Source: Gentiana macrophylla (lineage: Eukaryota > Streptophyta > Magnoliopsida > Gentianales > Gentianaceae). Taken from it: DNA of 64,000 nucleotides. The notes under the pieces are model-generated. The model saw only the letters and a program-made list of their open reading frames with translations, was not told the DNA's origin and made no database searches. How positions within the stretch are numbered: the first letter of the stretch is position 1; every line of letters starts with the position of its first letter. The stretch spans positions 194,804,601 through 194,868,600 of the forward strand of contig CM047805.1 of assembly GCA_026214975.1 (NCBI GenBank), in the 5' to 3' direction. Made by a program: the position numbers and the translations under genes. Of the stretch, positions 35,827-47,196 are shown piece after piece.

Positions 35827-37417
35827 TGTTGTTAAGGGTCAAATTGTAGTGTTTTTAAGGATATATTTCACCTCAATTTCCCCCATATACGTATGATTTT
35901 CATAGAATTCGAGGTTTATAGTGAAATATTGAGTGAATGGTGAGTTAGAGAGTTAAATATGAAAACGTATCAATTTATACGATTATTTGATTGTTTTATA
36001 TGGTTTTGGATATTGTTACGTTTTTGTGGTGTTTGGATGCAATGTAGATACATGTTTTTGACTTGGAAGAGGATAAAGATGGAGATAAAGCTTGGAATGA
36101 AGCATTCAAGCAGCCGAACTTCCGACGCAGTTCTTGATATGATATACACTGATTTGACTCTCGACCTCAAGAGAAGAGTTGTAGGGCTTGAAGAGAGGAT
36201 TCTACAGGATCTTGAATCACTTCATTCCGACTTACGAGGCCCGAGATATGAGCGTTACAAGTTTGAATAATGATGCTGTGGTATTGGAAAATCCCGAAAA
36301 CGACTCGGGATACGACGGGCTAGTCAAAAAGGCGTTTTCTGAAGAAGAGTCCTGAATGAAAGTTGTAGAGTTTTCCGAGAGCTTAATTATGACATTCGGA
36401 TCATAATTTTTGGAGGTCTACAACTCAAGATATGAATTTTAGAAGTTTGAGTTCAAGAAAGAAGCAAACTTAAGTCCCAGGGCAATCAATCAGCAAAGAA
36501 CCGACTTTCAAGATATCTATAAATACCACACTTTTTAACCCTAATCACGATATTCATACACAGCCGCAAATTACACAAGAGAGCAAAATTGACTTTTTCC
36601 AATTTTCTTTCCTGTACACTTTCATTCCAAAACACAATTAAGGTGTAAATTTGTTTACCATGAGAGCTAATTTCCTTCTCAAGCAAACTTGGGAAAGCGT
36701 TTTGAACGGATTTCGGTTTTCAATTCTATTTATCTATTGATAAATATCTAAAGGTTAGAACTTTTGTATCAATTTCATATCGTATTTGCATTTCGATCGA
36801 TAGATTATGTGTATGATTTGATAATCCGTTGATGATAATTAATGGAACCCTAGGTCACTATACAAAAGTTTGAATCTTTTAAACCAAATTATAACGAAAG
36901 TTGTGGTTTAAACGGTTTAGATTTTGGATATTGATAAATATCCCCACCTAAGAACGCTAAAGGATCAATCTTTGATAAAAGATTGTGAATAAAATCATCT
37001 AAGCCATTAGTGATTTGTGCACTCGATTAAAGCGTAATAATCGTAACCTCGGGATAGAATCATTTGATTAATAGTTTGAAACCGGTATTTGTTTGATTCG
37101 TGGAACCGTGTTTGCTTGCCTTTATATCAACGCATTTGGATAATTGTTCAAGCCTTCACCCTAGTTGTTGATTATTATTTTTCTCAAATTTACTGCTTCA
37201 TCGCGACTGCTCATCGCCGCTTTTATCTGTTCATTATTGCATAATTAGTATAAACTCGTGACATTTGCAACTAAAACTTGAATCGATACAACCCCAATTC
37301 CCGTGATCGACTCGGTTATACCATTTTGCTACGACCTTGCACTTGAGGCCACGACCGGATTATAAATTCTATAACTTGTTTTGATCGTTTGATTTATATA
37401 ATCCGCTTTCTGCAACA
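35827..37417 (+). repeat. 3' LTR of element D
   Basis: Partner of 26044-27632; ends CAACA before ATGTC. TATAAATA lies at about 36520-36527. Confidence 0.92.
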
Positions 37418-37422
37418 ATGTC
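37418..37422 (+). repeat. Right probable target-site duplication of element D (ATGTC)
   Basis: See 26039-26043. Confidence 0.65.
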
Positions 37423-37990
37423 TGTAAGTTTCCTATCCACGCCGGTTGGCCGAGGATCGGCCCAGAGATCGAGGAGTTCCACTTACCAGGTTCCGAGTCA
37501 CCTCGGGATAAATGAAAAGAATGCGTTTTCCAACCTTTGTACGAAGTCTCCTCGGCTCCGTGAATTGAACGTCAGGGCATGAAATCCCCGACGTGGGAAG
37601 CGGTAGTACCACTGTGTCCCGGCACTGCTTGCGCCGAAAGAACAGTAAATGTTTGAACCTTGAATGGGATGCGAGCACATCTACACCAAATGGCGAAGCC
37701 CACTATCGCCTCTTATTCCATTGGGCACGATCTGGGCCAACCCTAGGTCGTAATGCTCCAGACGGATAAAACGGCCGGACGGTCGATCGAAACCTTAAGC
37801 CGCATAATAGCCGCTCTCGGTAGACGGCACAATGCCCGGCCGGGCTTGATAGCGTAAACACCAGGAGCCGGATAATGGGTTTGAAAAGCGGATTTGTTAG
37901 TTTGTATTGTTTACGATACGGTTCAACTCCGTGGTGGTTATTTTGGTATCGATGCCATGGCAGTCGCTGTGATTTCAAAGCCATAAAGGC
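37423..37990 (-). pseudogene. Antisense extra ORF of the Tat element, 5' part
   Basis: Minus-strand segments at 37433-37678 (FKHLLFFRRKQ, DVQFTEPRRLRTKVGKRILF) and 37703-37984 have amino-acid composition like the part beyond element D and are open over 80-90 codons each, in different frames. They are the probable N-terminal half of the antisense ORF at 24740-26043. Fold and function are not recognised. Confidence 0.5.
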
Positions 37991-38500
37991 CTTAAGGAAA
38001 GGGCGAATCTAGAAGATGAGGAAGAAGGAGGATTGAAAAAGAAAGGGCGAGCCTCTCGAGATTAACTCCGGCAAAGAGTAATTTCTTCCTCTAATTCCGG
38101 CTCCGATTCAAATAATGCCTCAATGGAACTATCGGTAGAATTATAGGTTCGCCATTAACAACAGAAAAAGACTTAGAAGAATCAGAAAAGAAAGAAGGCT
38201 TACTTGAGTAAGAAGATCGGAGAGATGAAAGAATGGAATGGTAACCGTCCCGACTTCGCACTTGATTTAAAGAGTAACGTCTGAAAGGATTGATGCGACT
38301 AGGAGTTATAAAACTCCAAAAAGAAGTCTTGGAATAACCGCCCCATTATTGTGTTACGACGCTTCGTTTCTCGCACTCAATACGGCAGTCTAAACGGTGG
38401 CAGGGACACGTGTCACGGTAAGCATGTTAACTTGAAAACGTCCGAGCTGAACTCAGGTCTACCCAGCTCTTAGGTAGTCTGGCCAGACCTGGGGGGCTTA
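37991..38500 (+). other. Tat element 3' untranslated region and polypurine tract
   Basis: No ORF. AGACCTGGGGGGCTTA at 38485-38500 directly precedes the 3' LTR. On the other strand this would be the promoter region of the antisense ORF. Confidence 0.65.
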
Positions 38501-39117
38501 TGACGATGGTGAAAATAGACCTGGCCACGTGTCACTCTTATAACACCCCAAGGATGAGAGAGAAAGATAAGAAGGAAGCATTTAGGGCCAGGAGCCCCAC
38601 ACCAGTAAGACCCTACCCCAGGAGGGAGGTCTGCCCATCTCCGTCCTGACTACCGCGTTGCAGTGCAGCTCGGTCTAGTCTGGAGATGGGACGCGCAGCC
38701 CAGGTCGAGACGACCTGAGGAGCCCATCTAAAGCCGACTGGCTCTTTCCTTATACGATAATCCGCACATGTGCCTATATTATAGAGAGAATCCCTGGATT
38801 ACCGGAAGGAAATCCCATAATTCGAGTATAATCATAATTATCCTTGGCTAGAGATAAACACGTGATGATCCTTAGGGTTTAAGGATTCTACGACTTGTTT
38901 GACAAGAAAAGGGGTGAGACGCCTCCCTATATAAACAACCCTAAGGAACTACGAATGACTTGATTCCAATTTAATTATTGGATACGTAGGCAACTTGGGA
39001 GAAACTAACTCTCAGGCTCAGTCTTGATCACACCAAATCGTTATTCCCATTGTTTTTATTCTTGTTTGAATCGTCCCAGAGGTTATTTGGATTCGTAGTT
39101 GATATTCGACTTCATCA
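38501..39117 (+). repeat. 3' LTR of the Tat element
   Basis: Begins TGACGATGGTGAAAATAGAC and ends TTCATCA; partner of 1165-1775. Confidence 0.9.
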
Positions 39118-39899
39118 ACAACTTTTGTAGACATCATATTACGAGTCCAATAAACTATAACACAATCAAGAACATAGAGAGTCGGTAAAAAGAACAATAG
39201 TAAACATTAAGGAAAACATGCATGGAATTTTAAATGTTAAAAAGTGATTCAAGATTCATTCAAAAAATATTATATTCATCTATTAGTCATTTTAATCTAA
39301 TTCTAATTTACAATCAATGTATTGATTGATAATGAATAACAATAACCATTTTCATTGGCTAATACTAGAATAACCTATTGTAATGTCTTTCGAGTTGGGT
39401 TGGGTCGAACCGAAGAAAGAAATTAAAAACTCAAACCAACCCAATAGCATTCGGGTTGGGTCAAAACCAACCCAAATTTTTTTTGTTTCAATTGGGTTGT
39501 GTTATTTTGGGTTTGTTTGGTTTGGGTTTTGGGTTGATTTGAGTTTATTGGGTTTTTTGTTCAGCCCGTTCGTGCTTGAACAGTCTAACTCTTATTCAAG
39601 GGTGGCGTTTGTTTCGAGTCGTGTTTGCAGGGTCTGTCTCTTACTTGGGGTAATAACTGGCTAAGAATTCTTTCAACATGACACATCACAGGATAATCAA
39701 ATCGATTCATCTCTGGCATTATCAAGTCATTTATAACTTGTGTCAGGCTACTTGATCAGAGGAGATGATTTTGCTTTTTACCTTATTTAATTTTGGAAAT
39801 GTATTTTCACACAGTCATTTGTCTTATTGCACAGTAATTAATTTCCAATTTTACCCATAATATTTTTTATTTATGCGTGGTCGATCAGAATGTGAAACA

Positions 39900-40330
39900 T
39901 TATACCTACCCAAATATGGTCAAAACAATTTAGTTTATACTGACCCGAACATGGTCAGGAAAACATTACATGTTCGGCCTTTAATATGGTTCGATACATT
40001 TCTGAAATTTTCACAGCGCAATGTTATATTCTGACTTGAAATAAGATTATACCTACCCAAATGTTGGTCAGAACAATTTAGTATATTCTGATCCGAACGT
40101 GGTCAGAAAAACATTACAGTTCGGCCTCTAAAATGGTCCGATACGTTTTTCGAAATTTCATAGCGCCGTGGTTATATTCTGACTCAAAATGGATGCGGAA
40201 ACCGTAATTTTCGGCCTGTAAAGTGGTCCGTATTGTTTTCCAAATATACATAACAATGTCTTTTTATTCAGACCAAATATTGGCCCGAATAGCATAATGT
40301 TTTTGACGCAGAACATCATTAAATAATATC
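39900..40330. repeat. Diverged tandem repeat, about 147 bp, three copies
   Basis: TTATACCTACCCAAAT starts at 39900 and 40047; a third, poorer copy starts near 40190. Shared words include GGTCAGAAAAACATTACA, TTCGGCCT and ATGGTCCGATAC. Confidence 0.75.
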
Positions 40331-40550
40331 TGATTTCTTTCACTCAATTAAAATCATAATGATATGTATTTTAAATGTCAAAACGAAAGTCACTCTCAGG
40401 GTCACTCACACTCTCAACTTAGTATGAAAAGATCCCTCGAAATTTTGTTTTCTTTTCAATTTCCCCAAAAAAAATAATAAAGAACAAAAAAAAAAAAAAA
40501 AAAAAAAAAAAGGCAAATCCATTGCAGCTGCATTCTGACTGTGTCCCTCT

Positions 40551-40643
40551 CACAACCCACAACCCACAACCCCTCGACGGCTCAGTGAACACCAAGGCCT
40601 TGTTCAAATCGGTAGTCGGTAGTCGGTAGTCGGTAGTCGGTAT
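40551..40643. repeat. Two heptamer microsatellites in the PPR 5' leader
   Basis: CACAACC repeats about three times at 40551-40572, and TCGGTAG about five times at 40609-40643. Both have a 7-bp period but unrelated sequences. Confidence 0.8.
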
Positions 40644-40653
40644 ACAGTAGACT

Positions 40654-42638
40654 ATGAGAAGATGCACACCATATTCAAACTTCTCTAATTCGATAATTAA
40701 GAGAGCCCATTTTCTCTCGCTCAATCTCCTCTCCACATTGGCCACCTCCGCAATCCCCACCCGCAGTAGAGAAGAAGAATCCTCCGACTCAGAAACTAAC
40801 ATCGGCCCTTTTCCTCAAGGTATTATCCAGGATAAAGATCTTTTAAAGAAAACCCCTGATGGAAAACTCTACGTCCTGGAACTTATCGATAGAGGAGCCA
40901 TGGAACCTGATGCTAGGCTTTACAACAAGCTTCTCAGACGGTGCACCCAGTTGCGCATGGTTAAAGAAGGCCGTATGGTGCATTCTCATTTTCTTGATTC
41001 GGGTTTTTGTGACTATGTTACTATCAGTAATTCGCTTATTACTATGTATGCGAAATGTGGGTGGATTGTGGAGGCACGTCGGATGTTCGATGAAATGCCA
41101 AAGAAGGACATTGTTTCTTGGACGTCACTTATAACTGGGTTATCTCAGAATGAGAGGGAGGAGGAGGCGATCGGTATGTTTATGCTGATGTTGAGAGATG
41201 GGCTTGTCCCCAATGAGTTTACTTTAGGGAGTGTGTTGAAGGCGGCTGGTGCTGTTGGGGAGAGGGAAGGGAGGCAAGTTCATGGGGTTTGTGTGAAACG
41301 TGGTTATGATGAGGATGTTTTTGTGGGCAGTGCACTTGTTGATATGTATGCTAGGTCTAGGTGTGGTGGAATGGAAGAAGCCAAAGTGGTTTTTGACGGT
41401 TTGAGGTTTAAAAATGAGGTTTCTTGGAATGCTTTGATCTCTGGTCATGCTAGAAAAAGTGAGGCTGAGGAAGCGGTGAGCTTGTTTAGGGAGATGCAAA
41501 GGGGTGGTTTTGAGCCCACTCACTTCACGTATTCTAGCCTTTTTTCAGCTTGTGCTAGTATTGGAGCTTTGGAGCAGGGGAAATGGGTGCATGGTCGTAT
41601 GATGAAGTCAGGATTGACGCTAATTGGTTTTGTTGGTAACACAGTTCTCGATATGTATGGTAAAGCAGGAAGCATTGAGGATGCAAGAAAAGTTTTTAAT
41701 CGTCTAGTGAAACAGGATGTAGTGTCATGGAACTCGCTTCTCACTGCTTATGCACAACATGGACTTGGAAAAGAAGCTGTGGAATTATTTGAGGAATTGT
41801 GTAGACAGGGTGTTGAACCTAATGAAGTTACTTTCCTATGTGTTCTCACAGCCTGCAGCCATACCGGCCTTTTGGACAAGGGAATGCATTACTTTGAATT
41901 GATGAAGATGTTCGACGTAGAACCCGATGTCTCACACTATGTTACAATTGTTGATTTGCTGGGTCGAGCTGGTCAACTTGATCGCGCACAATGCTTTATA
42001 GATGAAATGCCAATTAAGCCCACAGCAGCAATTTGGAAAGCATTGCTTGGAGCTTGCAGGATGCATAAGAATGTGGAACTGGGTGCTTATGCAGCAGAGC
42101 GTGTTTTTGAACTCGACCCATATGATTCGGACCACATATTTTACTTTTTAACATCTATGCCTCTGATAATAGATGGAAAGATGCAGCAAAAGTTAGAAAG
42201 ATGATGAATGACAGCGGTGTGAAAAAGGAACCTGCTTGTAGTTGGGTGGATATTGAGAACAAAGTGCACATGTTTATGGCAAACGACGACGCCCACCCAC
42301 AAATCGAAGAGATTTGTAGAACGTGGGAGAACGTCAGCAAGAGAATTAAGGGAATGGGATATGTTCCAGACACTACTCAGGTTCTTTGGTTTGTGGATCA
42401 GCAGGAGAGGGAAGCAAGGTTGCAACACCACAGCGAAAAGCTTGCCCTGGCTTTTGCCCTCCTCAAGACCCCAGCTGGTTCCACTATTCGTATAAAGAAA
42501 AACATTAGAGTTTGTGGTGATTGCCATACAGCTTTCAAGTTTGTATCACAGTTGGTGAACAGAGAAATTATATTGAGAGATGCCCACAGGTTCCATCATT
42601 TTCGTGGTGGCTCTTGTTCTTGTGGAGATTACTGGTAA
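40654..42638 (+). CDS. PPR protein of the DYW class, probable orthologue of At3g24000, with one frameshift
   Basis: Single exon, about 661 residues if the frame break is bridged. The first 35 residues are Arg/Ser-rich without acids, like a mitochondrial presequence. Residues 85-420 form PLS-type PPR repeats (NSLITMYAKCG, VSWTSLITGLSQ, NEFTLGSVLKAAG, VSWNSLLTAYAQHG). The E/E+ region follows, with VVDLLGRAGQLDRA-like sequence and KPTAAIWKALLGACRMHKN. The DYW domain (42400-42635) keeps HSE, CGDCH and the final CSCGDYW, so zinc ligands and the deaminase glutamate are present. DYW proteins convert C to U in organellar transcripts; the target here is unknown. At 42129-42130 a GG stands where GGG is needed: the frame stops at 42204 without it and the DYW part continues in the +1 frame. 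This could be a real mutation or a homopolymer error. Similarity to At3g24000 is by recall of that sequence. Confidence 0.9.
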
Positions 42639-45258
42639 ATGGTAATGGAAGAATCTATTATGGAGATTGCTTGTAAATGGTAATGGACTTGCACCCTCTT
42701 GTCACATGGTGACTACCCATGGCCTCTGGTTCCGCAGGTCACAAGTCAAGATATAATATTCTGTAAGATTTTGTTATCACTTGGGACTCTTTGATCATGG
42801 CCTTTATAAACAAACCAACTGAGCTTTTGGCGGAACAAATCTTTTGGCAGGATTTTGTATGAAAGTGTGTGACTGTAGAATCATGCTTCATTTCACTTCA
42901 GGTGCTTCCTTCTTTTAATAGCTGCTAAAATTTTCTGCTTTAAAGAGTCCCACCCCAACAATAGGAGGAAAAGAACAAGAACCTTTTCTTAAGATAAGAA
43001 AACTTCATTCCTTATTTACAATCAAGTACGTGCATCCGTAGTATAGGGTTCCAGAAACAAAAGTAAAGAAATTATTAAACAAAGCTTGTTTTTGAAGTAT
43101 ATTTTCTATGCTTATGCCAGTTAGACTTGTACTTCCTTTCACTCAATTCCTGGTGTAGATTCTGAGATTGGTTGTTTTTTTCGATCTCCAATTCTCATTT
43201 CTTTCTTGAATCTGGTTTTATTTGTGCCGGTACAGGGGGTACCTTGTTATTCTTGTTATTATCCAACCCTGAATGGTTTGCTAGAATCATTTTGAGCTCA
43301 CTTGCAGTTCTTGTCTTGTGTTACCTAGCCTTTGGTTTTTCTGATTCCACATGTAGATAGTAAACAGCTATTTCCAAGACCTGTATCTCCGTTTCTACTT
43401 GTAAAACTGCTCAGAGGATGTCCTCCACGTAACTTGATCAATCTAACTATTATGGCACGTTTGTTATCCTAGAATGGAATGGAATATTTTGCCAAATATT
43501 CCATTATCATGTTTTGACTTGTTTGTTTACTAATGGAATGATATATTTTTAATTCCAACCGGATAAAAATAGAAAACCCTTGAAAGAAAAAGTATTAACC
43601 CGCTTTTCTTCATTCCTCTCCAGTCGCGACCTAGCAGCCGCTGCTGCGCTACTACTTCTTGGAGAAATACCGCCTTTGGTCTATTTTATTGTCGAATTTT
43701 CTCTTCTTTTGCCTCTCATCCATCTTCTTGCTTGCTTTCTCTCTCTTCTTGTTTGTTTTTCTTATCTACTTCTCCCTATCTTCAATGGTCCATGAGTGAC
43801 ATATAATGGGGGCTCCAACTGTATTCTAGACAGTAGATTGACAAATTGACATAGTTTGCTTGTAATGGTAGTAATTGGCATGGTGGAGCGGGAATCTAAA
43901 ACGCTAGAAAAAGCCAATTTTATATGCATTTTCCATGGCGTTTTTTTTGATAAATTTCTTTTTTATTAAAAATATATGTGATATGATGCACTTTTTGGAT
44001 TCAAAAATTACGAGCTTTGCTATGCATTTTTGGCTGTGTGCACATTAAACTCTGCCTTTTTATGGCTTCTATATTGAAAAATGATTTAGCAAAACTAGGG
44101 TTCAGCTGCAGAAAAGATTTTATTAATATGTTATACATATGGGTAACCAGCGAAAGTACTATACATATGGCAAAAAAGTTTTGCTTTGTAAACTATAGTA
44201 TTGACTTCTAGTATGTGTAAAATGTATGCATCTATGTATTCTTGAATATTTTTCGTGTGTACCTTCTATTATCAGGGAGGGATATTGCATAGCATATCTT
44301 AGTTTGGTCTTTTGGAGTAGAGTGGAATTTTAGATATATTCAGTTCTTATCACTTTAGTGGTTTTTCTTATATAGAATTCTTCAGCCTTTTCCCATCACC
44401 ATCCCTTTCCTATGAAAATTGAAAAGCATTGAGCCATCTGTATTAAGTCTTGTATTGACTACTACCTTTGTATGCAAGAGCTAGATAATCTTCTATTTGC
44501 CTATTTTATGTTCATGCACTTAAATTGAACAATAGACATGCTCGGGCCGTGCTCGTGCATGGCTTATTAGCCAAGTCATGCTGGTATCATTCACTTGATG
44601 AAGTGTGCAGCCTATAATTTCTTAGTCTTGGATTACCTGTTCTTCAATACCACTCACCTCTTTTACGGATCATGCAAAATTACAATTATCTTCTTAGCTT
44701 GCAAATACAACACGTACTGTTCTCTCTTCATTATGTTACCCTATAATCAAGAATCTCCTGATGTTAGTAAACTAACCTGAGTTCTTGATGAGGCTGATGT
44801 TCAAATTGCCCTTCAGCCGTCCACATTGGAATACTTATGGCTCGTTTGTTTGGAGTGAATGGAATGAATTTTTTTTTTATTATAAAATCATATGATGTTT
44901 TCTGTAAGATGTTTTTGGAATCTGTAATTGAGGTATTGTAATTGAACTTGTGGATAACAATGCAACATTATCACCAATCTTCTTTGGGTATGGCGGAGTT
45001 TGAATTGCTGGTTGATTTCTCATAGAAGATTAAGTGAGACTCGAGTCCAAACCATTGCACTCGGTTTCTTAATGCTATGAGTATATGTGCATGCCATGGT
45101 GTCTCTGTTGCCCTATGGATACTGATTGTATCTGTTTATCTTTTGTATTTTGTATTGCATTGGGGTTCGGTGTATTGGTTCGGCAATATGAATTTCCCTC
45201 GGCGGCCTGTATGTTTTTTTTTTTTTTTTTAATTTTAAAGTTTGGCTGGAGCTTTCTC
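42639..45258. other. PPR 3' flank and intergenic DNA
   Basis: No coding region found. AT-rich, with short transposon-like pieces: GTTTGTT...GGAATGGAAT segments near 43445-43560 and 44835-44865 recall a dispersed plant repeat that also appears at 55447-55570. Poly-T tracts occur near 45210. Confidence 0.4.
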
Positions 45259-45261
45259 TAA

Positions 45262-45464
45262 GGCTATCACCAAATATAAACCTTAAGGTTTTATGATCAC
45301 ACACGCCATCGATTATAAACCTTTTCGTTTATAAACCTTTTCTTCTCCATTCATAAACCTTTTATCCTGCCACGTCATCACTCTATAAACCTTTTCTTCC
45401 ACTCATAAACCTTTTTTAACATAAATTTAAATATTTCTTTTAAACTCTATAATATTATTAAACA

Positions 45465-45516
<52 letters not shown>

Positions 45517-45700
45517 TGCCATGATATATTGAGAGAAGAGAAATAAGTGTTGCTGAAGTTGTAAAGAGATAAAAAAAAATATAAGTGTTGGTGAAGTTGT
45601 ATATATAGAGGTAGATAAAAAAAGTATAAAAAAATAACAAAAACTTGTTTGAAATTTGAAAAAAAAAAAAGAAAAAAGAAGAAGATGTCGGCAGGAGTTC

Positions 45701-45731
<31 letters not shown>

Positions 45732-45889
45732 AAAGAAAAAGCCAACTCAGCATGTATGAACCGGTTTATGAATATAAACCTTTACACAAAAACCTTTGCC
45801 ACATCAACAACCTCCAACAACAAAAAACCTTTTCCAAAAGCTTTTTAACAAAAAAAAAAACCTTTTTCCCTACACCATTGGAGATGGCC
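45262..45889. mobile_element. Tourist-like (PIF/Harbinger-type) MITE, about 628 bp
   Basis: Flanked by TAA at 45259-45261 and 45890-45892. Terminal inverted repeats are GGCTATCACCA on the left and the complement of GGCCATCTCCA on the right, 9 of 11 matching. The inside is non-coding: many ATAAACCTTTT words, an ATT microsatellite and two A-runs. TAA-type TSD with GG-start termini fits Tourist MITEs. Confidence 0.65.
45465..45517. repeat. ATT trinucleotide microsatellite
   Basis: About 17 uninterrupted TTA/ATT units inside the MITE. Confidence 0.95.
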
Positions 45890-45941
45890 TAATATGCTAT
45901 TGTGCTCACATCCCTTGTTGTTCTATTTCTATAGTGCAGAG

Positions 45942-47196
45942 ATGGAAGAGTCCGCAACTGAAGAAATGTCTAGCCAAATGGGTCACGACGAGTCTAGCCA
46001 GTCGGGCCGTGGAAAGAAAAAAAAAAACATTGGACCGCTGAAGAAGACAAAGCGCTGGTCGAGTCTTTGTTGGAACTTGTTGATGCCGGCACCCACAAGG
46101 ATGATAATGGTTTTACGCCTGGGTATTTGACTATATTAGAAGAAAAGATGTTTTGGAGGGGGCGTACTGCAATCAAGGGAACCCATCATATAGCATCACG
46201 TTTGAAGGTAATAAAGCAAGATTATGGAATGTATGCTGAGATGCTGACATCAGACGGCTTATCTGGCTTTGGATATAATTCCCATACATGATTTATTGAA
46301 GCACCTCCTTCGGTCTGGAATAGCGTATTACATGTAACATTGCGTACGTACTTGTTTATATGTGCTTACAATTAGTTTTATCGAGCTCTGTTGTCCTCCT
46401 TGACATATTTACTACGAGTCTTGAAAATGTGCCTTTGTCTGAACTTGAAGATGAGATCTTATGAAAGTCGGTTTTATCAAACATCCATTGCTTGCATTAC
46501 AACGACTAGATCGATCGTTCTTTTTTCATACAAATGTTCTCGCAATTGGTAGGGGTACATGGAGAAAATGGCTTTTTTAGATAATATATATATATTTGAC
46601 ATGTTCAGAATTCATTAGTTATGTGTTCTTCGTGTTTTACATACAAAATCACCAAAATTCGGTCGTCTACATTTGAAAGTGTTCCCCGTTATAACGAATT
46701 GCACGTTGTTTTTGTACGTGATCGAGCCACTAGGAATGATGCCATGAGCTTTGTTGACATGGTAGAAGATGATGCAAAAGAAGAATCTAGTATTGGTGGG
46801 TCACCTTCTGTCCCAGCTGCCGGGCATACTAGAAAAAGAAAGAGAAGCGGTCGTACTAGTGAGAAGTTATTGATTGCATCAACCATCAAAGAAATCGGTG
46901 AGAAGTAACTGAAACGGGAATGACTTTATGTGCAGCTTTACAGGACGGTCAAAAAATGGAGATGCAAAGGCAACTAACGCATGATATTGTGAAATTTTAC
47001 CCCACAATGTCAATTGAGCAGGAGATATTCCTTTGGATAAAATCGGTAAGGATGTTGCTATGCTGAATATGTTCGGTGGGTGGGATGATGAAAAGAATGA
47101 GAGATTTGTGACTTCGCTACTTAATGTTCGTGTTCGTGATCCTAATCACATTGACCATATGTTTGATCGTTGTGGATCATGGCTCTTGTTATTGTT
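45942..47196 (+). pseudogene. Myb/SANT-like (Harbinger-associated type) protein gene, decayed
   Basis: Starts MEESATEEMSSQMGHDESS at 45942. After an A-run at 46017-46027 that shifts the frame, a typical Myb/SANT-like domain follows (WTAEEDKALVESLLELVDAG, GFTPGYLTILEEKM, HHIASRLKVIKQDYGMYAEM) to 46289. The next part lies after a gap or intron at about 46640-46908 (PRYNELHVVF, DRATRNDAMSFVDMVED, then a basic RKRKRSGR patch). A C-terminal piece resembling IPLDKIGKDVAMLNMFGGW lies at 47025-47100 in another frame. Such proteins are encoded by PIF/Harbinger transposons and by domesticated plant gene families, where they bind DNA. Frame breaks and a missing middle suggest a pseudogene. Confidence 0.65.

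Larger units (their letters stand above)
26044..37417 (+). mobile_element. Element D: Athila-like Ty3/gypsy LTR retrotransposon
   Basis: LTRs of 1.59 kb at 26044-27632 and 35827-37417, PBS at 27639, polypurine tract at 35814. Gag, protease, RT, RNase H and integrase lie in gypsy order (28203-34060), followed by 1.75 kb of non-coding DNA. RT motif FMDDFSVFG and the PBS type point to the Athila clade. ATGTC at 26039-26043 and 37418-37422 is the probable target duplication, assuming loss of the first T of the left LTR. The LTRs are almost identical over the first 430 bp, so it looks young. No env-like ORF is recognisable. Confidence 0.9.
1165..39117 (+). mobile_element. Ty3/gypsy Tat-lineage LTR retrotransposon, host of three nested insertions
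   Basis: LTRs of about 0.61 kb lie at 1165-1775 and 38501-39117. The PBS follows the first LTR and a purine-rich tract (AGACCTGGGGGGCTTA) precedes the second. The order is gag, protease, RT, RNase H, integrase, tandem repeats, then a long antisense ORF. This domain order with a tandem array and an extra antisense ORF downstream of pol is known for the plant Tat group. Flanks are ACAAG on the left and ACAAC on the right, a possible imperfect 5-bp target duplication. Subtracting elements B, C and D leaves about 9.9 kb, reasonable for this group. It must be the oldest insertion because the other three lie inside it. Confidence 0.85.
39118..40653. other. Intergenic region upstream of the PPR gene
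   Basis: Contains the GGGTTGGG-rich degenerate tract (39385-39560), a diverged 147-bp tandem repeat (39900-40330), a long A-run (40483-40511) and two heptamer microsatellites next to the PPR start. No ORF is convincing. Confidence 0.5.

Noticed and set aside
39385..39560. Telomere-like repeat
   Set aside because: GGGTT-rich but irregular; no run of TTTAGGG units.
41224..41744. Minus-strand ORFs within the PPR gene
   Set aside because: Shadows of a strongly coding plus-strand frame.
45427..45753. Open frames rich in Asn, Phe or Lys
   Set aside because: They come from the ATT microsatellite and A/T-runs inside the MITE.
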